Shown one piece after another: positions 1 to 9,072 of a DNA stretch of 64,000 nt; the first letter of the stretch is position 1; each line of letters starts with the position of its first letter. Source of the stretch: Streptomyces cyaneus. Its GTDB lineage: Bacteria > Actinomycetota > Actinomycetes > Streptomycetales > Streptomycetaceae. The stretch covers positions 124,001 through 188,000 of the forward strand of contig NZ_RQJW01000012.1 of NCBI RefSeq assembly GCF_004028635.1, in the 5' to 3' direction. The notes under the pieces are model-generated. The model worked only from the letters and a program-made list of their open reading frames with translations, made no database searches and had not been told where the DNA came from. A program made the translations under genes and the position numbers.

Positions 1-1
1 T

Positions 2-43
2 TCGGCCGTCTACGATCTGGTCGGATGGCTCACGGGCGGCTGA
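2..43 (+). CDS. C-terminal end of an unidentified protein (cut by window edge)
   Basis: Frame 2 reads the last 13 residues of a protein, ending ...VGWLTGG, and stops with TGA at 41-43. The rest lies outside the window, so no function can be given. It would be transcribed toward the convergent beta-galactosidase gene. Only codon usage and the clean stop support it. Confidence 0.4.
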   Translation, partial: SAVYDLVGWLTGG

Positions 44-169
44 GGCCCGGGGAGAAATGACGGCAACGTTGACGGCAACGACTGCCTATCCGGCCGGCCC
101 CCGCCGCTTCCCTCGGCGGATGGGTGAGACCGCGCCGAGTTCGCCCCGGCGCGGCGCTGCCAGGGGTGC

Positions 170-2167
170 TCAGTCCCCGCGCGGCTCCCGTACCACCGCG
201 ATCTCCCCCGCCGGGACGATGACCGAGCCCAACACCTGCTTACCGGTGAGCAGTTCGGTGCCTTCGGCCGGGACCTCGGCCGGGCGGTCCGTGTGGTTGA
301 TCAGGAAGAGGTAGTCGGCGTCGGTGCCCCGGCGCAGGGCCGCCTCGACGCCCTGCGGGGTCGTACGGACCGGCTCCACGCCCGCCTCCGCACGGATGCG
401 GTCAAGCAGCCCTGCCAGGGTCGCCGGGTCCGGCTGCGTCGCCAGGTACCACGTCACTCCCGCGCCATACGAGTTGCGCGTCACCGCCGGTACGCCCGCC
501 AGCGGGCCGCTCGTGTACGACTCGACCGCCTCGGCACCGGCCAGCCGCACCCGCTCCGACCACAGCGCCCCCGTACCGCCACCACTGAGCCCCACGGACT
601 CGCCGGGCAGCAGCGGGAACAGCTCGTCCGACCTGACCCCCAACGTCTCCCGGAACGCGCCCGGGTAACCGCCCAGCCGGACGTGACAGTTCTCGTCGAC
701 CGCCCCGCTGTGGAAGCCCACCGCAAGCGTGCCGCCGCCCGACGCGAAGGACGCCAGGTTCGCCGCGCCCTCGTCGTCCACCAGGTACAGGCTGGGGGCC
801 AACACCACCCGGTACCCCGACAGATCCGCGTCCGGGCGTACGAAGTCCACCGCCACGCCCGAGCGCCACAGCGGCTCGTACCAGGCGCGGACGAGGTCCT
901 GGAAGCGCAGTTCGCCGCTCGGCTGGGAGGGGAGTTCCATGGCCCAGCGGGCGTTCCAGTCCCAGACGACGGCCACTTCGGCCGTGCCGACGCTGCCGCG
1001 TACCTCGGCGAGCGCTCCCAGGTCCGCGCCCAGTCGGACGACGTCACGCCAGATCTGGCTGTCCGTGCCAGCGTGCGGGAGCATCGCCGAGTGCCACTGT
1101 TCGGCGCCGGCCTTGGCGGCCCGCCACTGGAAGTAGGCGATGCCGTCCGCGCCGCGGGCCACATGGGCGAGCGCGTTGCGGCGCAGCTCGCCAGGGCTCT
1201 TCGCCCGGTTCACCGGCTGCCAGTTCACCGCACCCGTCGAGTGCTCCATCAGCAGCCACGGCCCACCCGCGAGGGAGCGGACCAGATCGCCGCTGAGGGC
1301 GATGTCGATCTGCGACTCGGGGTCGGCGGACTGGAGGTAGTGGTCGTTGGAGACGATGTCCAGCTTCGGGGCCCAGCGCCAGTAGTCGAGGGCGTCGAAG
1401 TTGTACATCACCATGAAGTTGGTGGTGGCGGGGATATCAGGGGCCGCCTGCGCCAGCACGTCCCGTTCCGCCACGTACAGCGACAGCAGTTCGTCGCTGC
1501 AGAAGCGGTGCCAGTCCAGCTGGTGCGTCGGGTTGGGTACGGCGCCCGTCGCGCGCGGCGGCAGGATCTCGTCCCAGTCGTAGTACCACTGGCTCCAGAA
1601 GGTGGTGCCCCAGGCGTCGTTCAGTGCCGACAGGTCCCCGTACCTGGCCCGCAGCCAGCCGCGGAACGCCTCCGCGCTGGTGTCGCAGTAGCAGGCAGCG
1701 TTGTGGCAGCCGTACTCGTTGTGGACGTGCCACATCGAGACCGCCGGGTGGCCGGCGTAACGCCGCGCCAGTTCGGCCGTGATCCGCAGGGCCGCCCTAC
1801 GGTAGGCGGGGCTCGACGGGCAGAACGTCTGGCGGCTGCCGTACGACAGTCCGCGGCCGTCCTTGTCGACCGGCAGCGCCTCCGGGTGGGCCTTGAAGAA
1901 CCATGCCGGAGGCGCCGCCGTCGGGGTCGCCAGGTCGGCCGCGATGCCGTTCTCGTGCAGCAAGTCGAGGACGCGGTCCAGGAGGGTGAAGTCGTACTCA
2001 CCCTCGGCCGGCTCCAGCAGGGCCCAGGAGAAGATGCCGACGCTGACCATGGTGACCCCGGCCTCGCGCATCAGGCGCATGTCCTCGGCCCAGACCTCCT
2101 CGGGCCACTGCTCGGGGTTGTAGTCGCCGCCGTAGGCGATGCCGGGGACGGACAGTTCGCGCTTCAT
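170..2167 (-). CDS. GH42 beta-galactosidase
   Basis: A 665-residue protein that should hydrolyse terminal beta-galactosides in the cytoplasm. The N-terminus has the family pattern GGDYNPEQWP, followed by a TIM barrel. The acid/base is E151 in HNEYG and the likely nucleophile is E308 in LLMEHS. Cysteines 116, 154, 159 and 161 match the zinc-binding set of GH42 enzymes. There is no signal peptide. Its ATG overlaps the stop of the upstream GH36 gene (ATGA), so the two are translationally coupled at the end of a galactoside import and degradation operon. Length is normal for the family. Confidence 0.93.
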   Translation of the reverse strand: MKRELSVPGIAYGGDYNPEQWPEEVWAEDMRLMREAGVTMVSVGIFSWALLEPAEGEYDFTLLDRVLDLLHENGIAADLATPTAAPPAWFFKAHPEALPVDKDGRGLSYGSRQTFCPSSPAYRRAALRITAELARRYAGHPAVSMWHVHNEYGCHNAACYCDTSAEAFRGWLRARYGDLSALNDAWGTTFWSQWYYDWDEILPPRATGAVPNPTHQLDWHRFCSDELLSLYVAERDVLAQAAPDIPATTNFMVMYNFDALDYWRWAPKLDIVSNDHYLQSADPESQIDIALSGDLVRSLAGGPWLLMEHSTGAVNWQPVNRAKSPGELRRNALAHVARGADGIAYFQWRAAKAGAEQWHSAMLPHAGTDSQIWRDVVRLGADLGALAEVRGSVGTAEVAVVWDWNARWAMELPSQPSGELRFQDLVRAWYEPLWRSGVAVDFVRPDADLSGYRVVLAPSLYLVDDEGAANLASFASGGGTLAVGFHSGAVDENCHVRLGGYPGAFRETLGVRSDELFPLLPGESVGLSGGGTGALWSERVRLAGAEAVESYTSGPLAGVPAVTRNSYGAGVTWYLATQPDPATLAGLLDRIRAEAGVEPVRTTPQGVEAALRRGTDADYLFLINHTDRPAEVPAEGTELLTGKQVLGSVIVPAGEIAVVREPRGD

Positions 2168-3477
2168 CGGTCAGCTCCCCCGAGGAGACGGCGCGTCGTG
2201 GCCACGCCCCACTCGTCCAGCGACAGCAGGCGGTCGCTGGAGGCCATGAGGCCACCGGTCGCCTCGACGTGCGCGGCCCACCGCTCCCGTGTCTCGACGG
2301 CCGGGCGGGCCATGAGGCAGTCGGGGTCGTTGATCCAGAACCGGCCGTGCTGCCACTGGCGGCCGACGCCGGTGAACTCGGCCGGGTCCTGGCCGGGTTG
2401 GCTGTAGTCGTCGGCCTCGGGGCGGCGGTGCGGGGCCGTGTCGGGGCTGACCCGCATCGCGTCGAACAGGCCGATGGAGGCAAGGATCGGGGCGCCGCAG
2501 CCCAGCAGGTAGGCGTCCTCGCCGATCGCCTCGCGGATGAGCCGGATGCCCTCGCGGTACGCCGTCAGCGGGTCGACGGTGGAGTGCCTTACGCCGTCCA
2601 GGGCGCCCGCGTAGAGGAAGTCGACCTTGAAGTAGTCGTAGCCCTCGGCGCGCAGCGTGCGGAACACGTCCGTCAGATACGCCGCCGCCTCGGGGTGCGT
2701 GGTGTCCAGAACGCGCAGGTCGTGGCCCCAGTTGCGGCCGGCGTGCGTGAAGCCGCCGTCCGCGTCGCGGACCAGCCACTCGGGGTGCTCGGCGGCCAGG
2801 TCGCTCGCCGGGTCGACCAGGAAGGGGGCCGTCCAGATGCCGGCCCGGCGGCCCCGCGCCCTGATCGCGTCCGCGATGCCCGCGCGGGAGCGGAAGCGGC
2901 CGGAGAGGGTGAGCCAGTCGCCGAGGGCCTTCTGGTAGCCGTCGTCGATCTGGACGACGTCGATGGGCAGGTCGAGGGTCTCCATCGCACGGAGGTTCTC
3001 GTGGATGTCGTCCTCGGTGACCTGCGTGAAGTACTCGTACCAGGAGCACCAGACCGTCGGGGCCGGGCGCGGGGCCGGCAGCTGGAGGCTGTCGGCCCAG
3101 TCGGCCAGCACCGACTGGACGGTGGCGCCCGTCCACTCCTTCACCGGGCCGTCGGCGCCGACCTCCGCCCGGCCGTCCGTCACGACCAGCCGGATCGACG
3201 GGACCTCACGCGTCGGGTCCACGGCCGCCCACAGACGGACCGGTGAGCCGTCGCCCGGGTCGAGCGCCAGCAGGCCCTCGCCCTGGAACGTGCCCTCGGG
3301 GACGGTGACGCCGGGGCGGTAACAGACCGTCGCCCAGTTGTCGTTGGTCGGGCGGTACGGCTTGTCACCGAGGGCGTAGGCGCCGCTGGGGCTCCAGGAC
3401 TGCCAGCCCTCCTCGTGGACGCGGGCACGGGCCTCGTCCACGGGCACGGAGGCGACGGGGGTGAAGGGGTGGTGCAC
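2164..3477 (-). CDS. GH36-type alpha-galactosidase
   Basis: A 437-residue cytoplasmic glycosidase expected to release alpha-galactosyl units. Family motifs are visible: CSWYEYF near 144, QIDDGYQ near 176, KVDFLYAG with nucleophile D286, and RVSPDTAP with acid/base D346. I start it at the GTG at 3477 because the longer open frame upstream overlaps the permease gene and has no family-like sequence. It is shorter than the classical ~700-residue GH36 enzymes, and the N-terminal beta domain is reduced. It follows the ABC permease by 26 bases and overlaps the GH42 gene, so all three probably share one mRNA. Confidence 0.88.
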   Translation of the reverse strand: MHHPFTPVASVPVDEARARVHEEGWQSWSPSGAYALGDKPYRPTNDNWATVCYRPGVTVPEGTFQGEGLLALDPGDGSPVRLWAAVDPTREVPSIRLVVTDGRAEVGADGPVKEWTGATVQSVLADWADSLQLPAPRPAPTVWCSWYEYFTQVTEDDIHENLRAMETLDLPIDVVQIDDGYQKALGDWLTLSGRFRSRAGIADAIRARGRRAGIWTAPFLVDPASDLAAEHPEWLVRDADGGFTHAGRNWGHDLRVLDTTHPEAAAYLTDVFRTLRAEGYDYFKVDFLYAGALDGVRHSTVDPLTAYREGIRLIREAIGEDAYLLGCGAPILASIGLFDAMRVSPDTAPHRRPEADDYSQPGQDPAEFTGVGRQWQHGRFWINDPDCLMARPAVETRERWAAHVEATGGLMASSDRLLSLDEWGVATTRRLLGGADR

Positions 3478-3503
3478 GGGTGTCTCTTTCGAAAAAGGGG
3501 CCG

Positions 3504-4388
3504 TCAGCCCTTGTTGGCGCCCAGCGTCAGACCGCTGACGAACTGCCGCTGGAGCACGAAGTACACGATCAGGGTGGGGATCGCGGTGAGCAGGGCGCCC
3601 GCGGCGACCAGGTTGGGGTCCGTGAAGTACGCCCCGGAGAGGTTGTTCAGCGCCGACGTGATCGGCATGTTCTCGCCGGTGGAGATCAGCACGAGGGCCC
3701 AGAAGAAGTCGTTGTAGATCCAGATGGACAACAACGTCGCCAGCGCCGCCATCGCCGGGCGGCACAGCGGCAGCACGATCTGCCAGTACTGCCGCCACAC
3801 CGAGGCACCGTCCACCAGCGCGGCCTCGGTCAGCTCGTGCGGCAGCGTGCGCATGTAGTTGCTGAGCACGAAGGCGCAGAAGCCCGACTGGAACGCGACG
3901 TGGATCAGGACCAGGCCGAGGGCGGAGTCGTAGAGCTTGCCGCTCATCGTGATGCCGGGCAGATCGATCAGCAGGAACATCCGGTACAGCGGGGTGATGA
4001 TCACCTGCTGCGGAAGCAGGTTGCCCGCCGTGAAGACCAGCAGCAGCGCGAGGTTGAGGCGGAAGTCGAAGCGGCTGACGTAGAAGGCGACCATCGACGA
4101 CAGGAACAGCGTCAACAGCACCGCCGGGACGGCGATGATCATCGTGTTGACGAAGTAGTGGCTCATGTCCGACTGCTGATACGCGTTCGTGAAGTTGTCG
4201 AAGTTCAGCGTGTCCGGCCAGGACACGTATCCCTTCTCACTCGTCTCCGCGTACGGCCGCATGGCCGAGTACAGCGCCCACAGCAGCGGCGCGAGCCAGG
4301 ACAGTGCGGCGCCCGCGAGGAAGAGGTGCAGCAGGATCCGGGCCGGGCGGATGGGCGCGCGGACCTTGGTCACGACGGTGGTGCTCAT
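3504..4388 (-). CDS. Carbohydrate ABC transporter permease (MalG type)
   Basis: A 294-residue inner-membrane permease with about six transmembrane helices and the cytoplasmic EAA loop near 188-210 (EAALVDGASVWRQ) that docks onto the ATPase. It is the second permease of a sugar importer; its start overlaps the stop of the first permease gene (ATGA). The downstream alpha- and beta-galactosidase genes indicate a galactoside or galacto-oligosaccharide substrate. No ATPase gene is present here. Streptomyces sugar importers usually share the distant MsiK ATPase, which is the likely arrangement. Confidence 0.93.
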   Translation of the reverse strand: MSTTVVTKVRAPIRPARILLHLFLAGAALSWLAPLLWALYSAMRPYAETSEKGYVSWPDTLNFDNFTNAYQQSDMSHYFVNTMIIAVPAVLLTLFLSSMVAFYVSRFDFRLNLALLLVFTAGNLLPQQVIITPLYRMFLLIDLPGITMSGKLYDSALGLVLIHVAFQSGFCAFVLSNYMRTLPHELTEAALVDGASVWRQYWQIVLPLCRPAMAALATLLSIWIYNDFFWALVLISTGENMPITSALNNLSGAYFTDPNLVAAGALLTAIPTLIVYFVLQRQFVSGLTLGANKG

Positions 4389-5362
4389 GCGCGCCGCTCC
4401 TTCCGGAAGGTGGCCACCAGGTAGGGAATGATCACGACGAGGGAGATCAGCAGCAGGACGACCGCGATGGCGGAGCCGTATCCGATGCGGCTGGACTCAC
4501 CGATGATGTTGTTGGTGACCAGGATCGAGAGCAGCTCGGTGCCCTCGGCGCCCTTGTTGAAGACGAAGACCAGGTCGAAGGCGCGCAGGGCCTCGATGAT
4601 GGTGACGACCAGGACGACGGTGTTGGTGGGGCGCAGCGTCGGGAAGATGACGTTCTTGAACGTCTGCCACTCGCTCGCCCCGTCGAGCGCGGACGCCTCC
4701 CGCAGCGAGGGGTCGACGCCCTTCAGGCCGGCCAGGTAGAGGATCATCATGTAGCCGGCGTGGCGCCAGGACGCGGCGACGAGGATGGCCCAGAGGTTGA
4801 GGTCCGGGTCGCCGATCCAGTCGATGTACTTGCCCGGCTCGTTGGCCCCGATGATGCTGTTGATCAGGCCGGTGTCGGGGTTGTAGATCAGCTGCCAGAC
4901 GAAGCCGATGACGGCCATCGACATCACGACGGGCAGGAAGAACGCCGTCTGGTAGACGCGGCTGAACCGGATCTTCTTGTCCAACTGCACGGCCAGGAAG
5001 AGGCCGAGCGGGGTCGGGATCAGGATCAGGACGACGAACCAGATGACGTTGTGCTGGACGGCGGGCCAGAACTGCGGGTTCTGCTCGAAGAGTTCCTTGA
5101 AGTTCTGCAGCCCGACCCATTTGATCGAGTCGAAGCCGATGCCGTCCCAGGTGGTGAAGGCCAGCGCGATCGAGGCGAGGGCCGTCACCCACACGAGGGC
5201 GACGTGCAGGATCGTGGGCAGGCCCGCCATCAGACCGAGGGTGAGCCGGTCGCGGCGGGTCAGCAGACGGCGGTGCCCCTGGGGCACCTTCTTGGCGGGG
5301 GCAGCGCCCGAAGGCGGCACGGCGGCCGCCTCCGGGGTCTCCTTGGTGGTTTCCGTGGTCAT
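4385..5362 (-). CDS. Carbohydrate ABC transporter permease (MalF type)
   Basis: A 325-residue inner-membrane permease: an Ala/Pro-rich cytoplasmic N-terminus of about 45 residues, then six predicted helices and an EAA loop (REASALDGASEWQTF) in the C-terminal half. Start chosen at the ATG at 5362, five bases after the stop of the solute-binding protein gene; the frame stays open far upstream but only as an antisense-like shadow of that gene. It pairs with the MalG-type permease in one importer. Confidence 0.92.
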   Translation of the reverse strand: MTTETTKETPEAAAVPPSGAAPAKKVPQGHRRLLTRRDRLTLGLMAGLPTILHVALVWVTALASIALAFTTWDGIGFDSIKWVGLQNFKELFEQNPQFWPAVQHNVIWFVVLILIPTPLGLFLAVQLDKKIRFSRVYQTAFFLPVVMSMAVIGFVWQLIYNPDTGLINSIIGANEPGKYIDWIGDPDLNLWAILVAASWRHAGYMMILYLAGLKGVDPSLREASALDGASEWQTFKNVIFPTLRPTNTVVLVVTIIEALRAFDLVFVFNKGAEGTELLSILVTNNIIGESSRIGYGSAIAVVLLLISLVVIIPYLVATFRKERRA

Positions 5363-5367
5363 ATCGA

Positions 5368-6681
5368 TCAGCCGGACGCGAAGATCGTCTTCTTCTGGCG
5401 CTCGATCGACGAGAGCAGGCTGTCGACGCCCTTGGGATCGCGGACGAACTTCTGCAGCGCGGGCTGCATCACCGTGGAGGTGAAGTCCGGCCGGCTGTCG
5501 CGGTCCATGAACTGGGTCAGGGACTTGGCGCCCGAGATCATGTCGTACGCCTTCTTCTGCAGCGGCGTGTACGACGACGTGTCGGCCTTGGTGGAGGCGT
5601 GGACCACGCTCGGGTCGGACTTGAGGTAGATGTCCTCGGCGTCCGGAGTGCCCAGGTACTGAAGCAGCTTGACCGCCTCGGCCTTGTTCTTCGGGCTCTT
5701 GCTCATCATGAAGCCGTCGGTCGGCGCCTCGACGGTGTCCTGACCGTACGCCGGGTCGATCTCCGGGAAGGCGAAGAAGTCCAGGTCGTCCAGGTCGGCC
5801 TTGTTGGTGAACTGCTGGGCCACGAAGGTGCCGAGCAGATACATGCCGGCCTTCTTGGAGGCCAGCGTCTGGGCCGCGTCCTGCCAGGTGCGGCCGACGG
5901 CGCCCTCCTGGTGGTAGGGGAGGATCTCCGCCCACAGGTCGAAGGCCTTGCGCACCTTGGCGTCGGTCCAGGCGGCCTTGCCCGCCATCAGGTCGACGTG
6001 GAAGTCGTAGCCGTTGGCGCGGAAGTTGATCTGGTCGAAGGTGCCGAGCGCGGGCCAGGCGTCCTTGTCGCCGAAGGCGATCGGGACGAGGCCGTCCTTC
6101 TTCATCTGCTTGCACAGGGCGACGAAGTCGTCCCACTTGGTGGGGACTTCGTAGCCCTTCTCCTTGAAGACGCTCTTGCGGTAGAAGATCGCCCACGGGT
6201 ACGTGTACAGCGGCACGAAGTAGTACTTGCCGTCCTCGCCCTTGCTGAGCTTGTGCATCGCCTCGGGGAAGTTGCCCCCGATGGTCTTCCACACGTCGTC
6301 GATCGGGGTGGCCAGACCCTTGGCCGCGAAGAACTGCATCCGGTAGCCGGCGAACCAGGTGAAGACGTCGTCCGGCGTGCCCTGGAGGTAGGAGTTGATC
6401 TGCTCCTGGAAGGTGTTGGAGTCCTTGGTGTTCACGTCGACCGTGATGCCGGACTTCTTCTGGTAGGCCGCGTAGATGTCGGCGAACGCCTTCTTCGGCA
6501 CCGGGTCGGACGCCTTGGAGCCGAGGGTGACGGTCTTCGGGTCACTCGCCGTACCGCTTCCGCCGCAGGCGCTGAGCAGCGGGATGCCGGCGCCGAGAAC
6601 GGCTGCGCCGCCGACGCCGCGCAGCAGGGTGCGGCGACTCGGCGAGGGCAGTGAGAGACCGGAGGGGGAGAAGTGCTGCAT
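5368..6681 (-). CDS. Extracellular sugar-binding lipoprotein of ABC importer
   Basis: A 437-residue solute-binding protein (SBP family 1). The N-terminus carries a twin-arginine motif (SRRTLLRG, residues 16-22) and a lipobox LSAC with Cys39, so it is probably Tat-exported and lipid-anchored. The mature part shows the usual extended pattern, including the family-typical TWFAGYRM and YPWAIFYRKSVF stretches. It is the first gene of the importer and glycosidase operon, the usual position because binding protein is needed in excess. Confidence 0.93.
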   Translation of the reverse strand: MQHFSPSGLSLPSPSRRTLLRGVGGAAVLGAGIPLLSACGGSGTASDPKTVTLGSKASDPVPKKAFADIYAAYQKKSGITVDVNTKDSNTFQEQINSYLQGTPDDVFTWFAGYRMQFFAAKGLATPIDDVWKTIGGNFPEAMHKLSKGEDGKYYFVPLYTYPWAIFYRKSVFKEKGYEVPTKWDDFVALCKQMKKDGLVPIAFGDKDAWPALGTFDQINFRANGYDFHVDLMAGKAAWTDAKVRKAFDLWAEILPYHQEGAVGRTWQDAAQTLASKKAGMYLLGTFVAQQFTNKADLDDLDFFAFPEIDPAYGQDTVEAPTDGFMMSKSPKNKAEAVKLLQYLGTPDAEDIYLKSDPSVVHASTKADTSSYTPLQKKAYDMISGAKSLTQFMDRDSRPDFTSTVMQPALQKFVRDPKGVDSLLSSIERQKKTIFASG

Positions 6682-6821
6682 CTACGGCTCCTGATGACAG
6701 GGTTCGATCACGAGGGTGGGCTAGGTGAAGTCCGTCGTAACCGATCAGAAATCAACTTGACCGAACACGTTGGCGCAATAACAGCCGTATGTCAGGTCAT
6801 GCGTCAAGAGATGTCGATGGC

Positions 6822-6834
6822 CGTTTCGGAAACG
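6822..6834. promoter_or_regulatory. Palindrome upstream of the galactoside operon (candidate operator)
   Basis: The 213-base gap between the copper protein gene and the solute-binding protein gene contains CGTTTCGGAAACG, an inverted repeat with 6-base arms and a single central base. This form resembles sites of LacI/ROK/DeoR-type sugar repressors, but no repressor gene lies in the window. It is the only clean palindrome I see in this gap, so operator function is inference from position. Confidence 0.4.
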
Positions 6835-6894
6835 TGACCGATATCTCGAACCGATCTTGATGCCCGGGATGATCGAAATTGTGGAGGTGCGCTG

Positions 6895-8727
6895 CTAGCG
6901 CACGACGACCGACCTGGTCACGCTCACCTGGTCGACCTCCGACGTCCGTACGGTGACCTTCATCTTCCACGTCCCGGCGATGGGCAGGTTGAGGAAGCTG
7001 TTGCCCCAGTAGCCGCCCTTGTCGGCGAGCTCGGCGTCGAGGGGGCCGATGTCCTTGGCCGGGTGGGTGAAGGAGATGCGCAGTTCAGGCACGATGGAGA
7101 CGCCGCCGTCGGGGCCGTAGACGAGGGCCTCGATCGAGTTGTCGCCGACCCGGCCCGGGTCGAGGGTGATCTGCACCTTGCCACGGCCGCCGGGGGTGCC
7201 GACGTCGAAGGGGACGGTGGTGACGGAGGCACCGATGACGGCGGGCGCACCGGCCGCCGCCGCCTCGGCCTCCGCCCGGCCGGGCAGCGTGCTGGTGAGG
7301 ATCGTGGTGACCGCGAGCACGGCGGCGCCGACGGCGACTTCGGCGAGGACGGAGCGGCGCAGGGCGCGGCGGTGCGGGCCGGTGGAAGGCGGAACGTCGG
7401 CCGGTGGCGCCTGCTCGGGCGACGCCGGACCACCGACCGTCTCCGGGACCCGTTCCCGTTCCCGCTCGCGTTCGCGTTCCTTTACGACCGCACCCGCGTC
7501 GACCGTCGCCAGCCGCGCCGTCCAGCGACGTGAGAGGGCCGCCGCCCCGAGGAGCAGGGCCACCGCGGCCAGCTTGAGGGTCAGGAGCCTGCCGTACGTC
7601 GTGCCGGTGAGCGCGTCCCAGGAGCCGAGGCCGCGCCAGGACTGGTAGACGCCGGTGACGACCAGAACGGTCACGGAGGCGAAGGCGAGGCGGGAGAAGC
7701 GGGTGACCGTGGCCGGGGTCAGGTGGTCTGCCCGGTACAGCGTCACGACCAGGGCCGTGAGGCCGCCCAGCCACACCGCCGTGGCGAGCAGGTGCAGCGC
7801 CGAGGACGTCATCGCCACCGGCACCTGGATGCCCGCGGAGGCGTGCTCGCCGGCCGCCCAGGTCATGGCGAGGCCGACGGCGAGGGCGGCGCCGGACCAG
7901 CCGTAGGGCTGACGGCGCCGGGACAGCCGTACGAGATGGAGGGCGACCACGACCAGGAGGCCCAGCCGGGCCAGCAGGACCGCGCCCGGGCGGCTGGTCA
8001 GGGTCCGGGTGAGGGAGTCGGCGCTCAGGGACCCCAGGGGGCCCTCTCCCGTCTCGTACGGGGCGCGCAGCACCAGCAGAGCGAGGGTGGCGGCGAGAAG
8101 GGTCCACCAGCTCGCCTTGAGCAGCCTGTGGAGCACAGGGGCGTCCAGCGGACGGCAGAGCGCCATGAAGGTGGCTGTGCCGATGAGCAGGGCGGCGGCG
8201 AGGTAGGCCAGGTAGCGGGCGATGTTGTAGAGGCTCTTGGTCGCCGGGTCCTCGGTGGGGCCGGTGTCCACGGTGGCCGTGGTGAGGGAGGCCTTGCCGA
8301 CGGAGAAGGTGAACGCGCCGGAGACGGGGTGGCTGTCGGCCGACACCACCCGCCAGGCCACGGTGTAGGTGCCCTGCGCCAGCTTCGCGGGCAGGGTCAC
8401 GCGGGCCGTGTCGCCGCCGCCGTCCTGCGCGTGCGTCGGCTCGCCCGTGCGCAAGCGGCGGCCGTCGGGGTCCAGGACGCGGAAGGAGTCGTCGAGCAGG
8501 CCGACGGACTCCGTGAAGGTCAGGGTGAGGTGGCGGGGGGCCGACTTGAGGAGGGTTCCGTCCTCGGGGTCGGTGGCGCGGAGGGCCGCGTGGGCCGACG
8601 CGGGTGCTGTGCCGCCGAGGAGGAGCAGGACCAGCAGGGGGCCCAGCAGCACCAGCCGTTGAACTCCTCGCCGCGAGCCGGTTCGGCCCCGCGGTCGTCG
8701 TCCGTCATCGCACCCCACGTCAGTCAC
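6895..8727 (-). CDS. CopC-CopD fusion, copper resistance/uptake protein
   Basis: A 610-residue membrane protein. A signal peptide ends near ASA-HAAL, so His46 would be the mature N-terminal copper ligand of a periplasmic-type CopC domain (about 46-145, with a second His in DSHPVSGAF). A CopD domain with about eight helices follows (175-400), then a charged linker with an Arg/Glu run (REREREREREVP-like), another helix near 455, and an extracellular C-terminal beta domain of YtkA type. The fusion is common in actinobacteria and handles copper import or tolerance. The GTG at 8727 is used; a later in-frame start is possible. Confidence 0.85.
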   Translation of the reverse strand: MTDVGCDDGRRPRGRTGSRRGVQRLVLLGPLLVLLLLGGTAPASAHAALRATDPEDGTLLKSAPRHLTLTFTESVGLLDDSFRVLDPDGRRLRTGEPTHAQDGGGDTARVTLPAKLAQGTYTVAWRVVSADSHPVSGAFTFSVGKASLTTATVDTGPTEDPATKSLYNIARYLAYLAAALLIGTATFMALCRPLDAPVLHRLLKASWWTLLAATLALLVLRAPYETGEGPLGSLSADSLTRTLTSRPGAVLLARLGLLVVVALHLVRLSRRRQPYGWSGAALAVGLAMTWAAGEHASAGIQVPVAMTSSALHLLATAVWLGGLTALVVTLYRADHLTPATVTRFSRLAFASVTVLVVTGVYQSWRGLGSWDALTGTTYGRLLTLKLAAVALLLGAAALSRRWTARLATVDAGAVVKERERERERERVPETVGGPASPEQAPPADVPPSTGPHRRALRRSVLAEVAVGAAVLAVTTILTSTLPGRAEAEAAAAGAPAVIGASVTTVPFDVGTPGGRGKVQITLDPGRVGDNSIEALVYGPDGGVSIVPELRISFTHPAKDIGPLDAELADKGGYWGNSFLNLPIAGTWKMKVTVRTSEVDQVSVTRSVVVR

Positions 8728-8810
8728 ACATCTCCGTCGTCGGACTTGCCGCCTCGGGGATACGTACGGACGCGGGGCGCTCTACGCTCACCGGGCGCAC
8801 CGGCATGGTT

Positions 8811-9066
8811 CTCGCCCCCGCCGCCCCTACCCTTCCCGTCCTCCAGGGGCTCCGCCCCTTCAACCCCGCCAGGGGGCTCCGCCCCCTGGACCCCCGCTCC
8901 TCAAACGCCGGAGGGGCTGATTTCACCAGGGCGCTTCATCTCTCGACGCCGGTCCAGGTATTTCAGCCCGTCCGGCGTTTGAGGACGAGGCCCCTTCAGG
9001 GCCGAAGCGGGGGGTCTGGGGGCGGCAGCCCCCAGGGACGGGACGGGTAGGGGCGGCGGGGGCGAG
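8811..9066. repeat. Dispersed GC-rich Streptomyces repeat, two inverted copies
   Basis: The 345-base gap between the copper protein and the SDR gene is filled by a repeat. The left arm begins CTCGCCCCCGCCGCCCCTAC at 8811 and the right arm ends with its reverse complement at 9066, so the gap is a large imperfect inverted repeat. Internal modules are short hairpins of the type AGGGGCTCCGCCCCT and the phrase TCAAACGCCGGACGGGCTG. A near-identical single copy lies at 28945-29091. No gene is supported here despite open frames. Confidence 0.85.
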
Positions 9067-9072
9067 AAAGCC

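Noticed and set aside
6682..6894. A LacI-type regulator gene for the galactoside operon
   Set aside because: The gap holds only a palindrome; the next gene is the CopC-CopD protein, so the regulator must lie outside the window.
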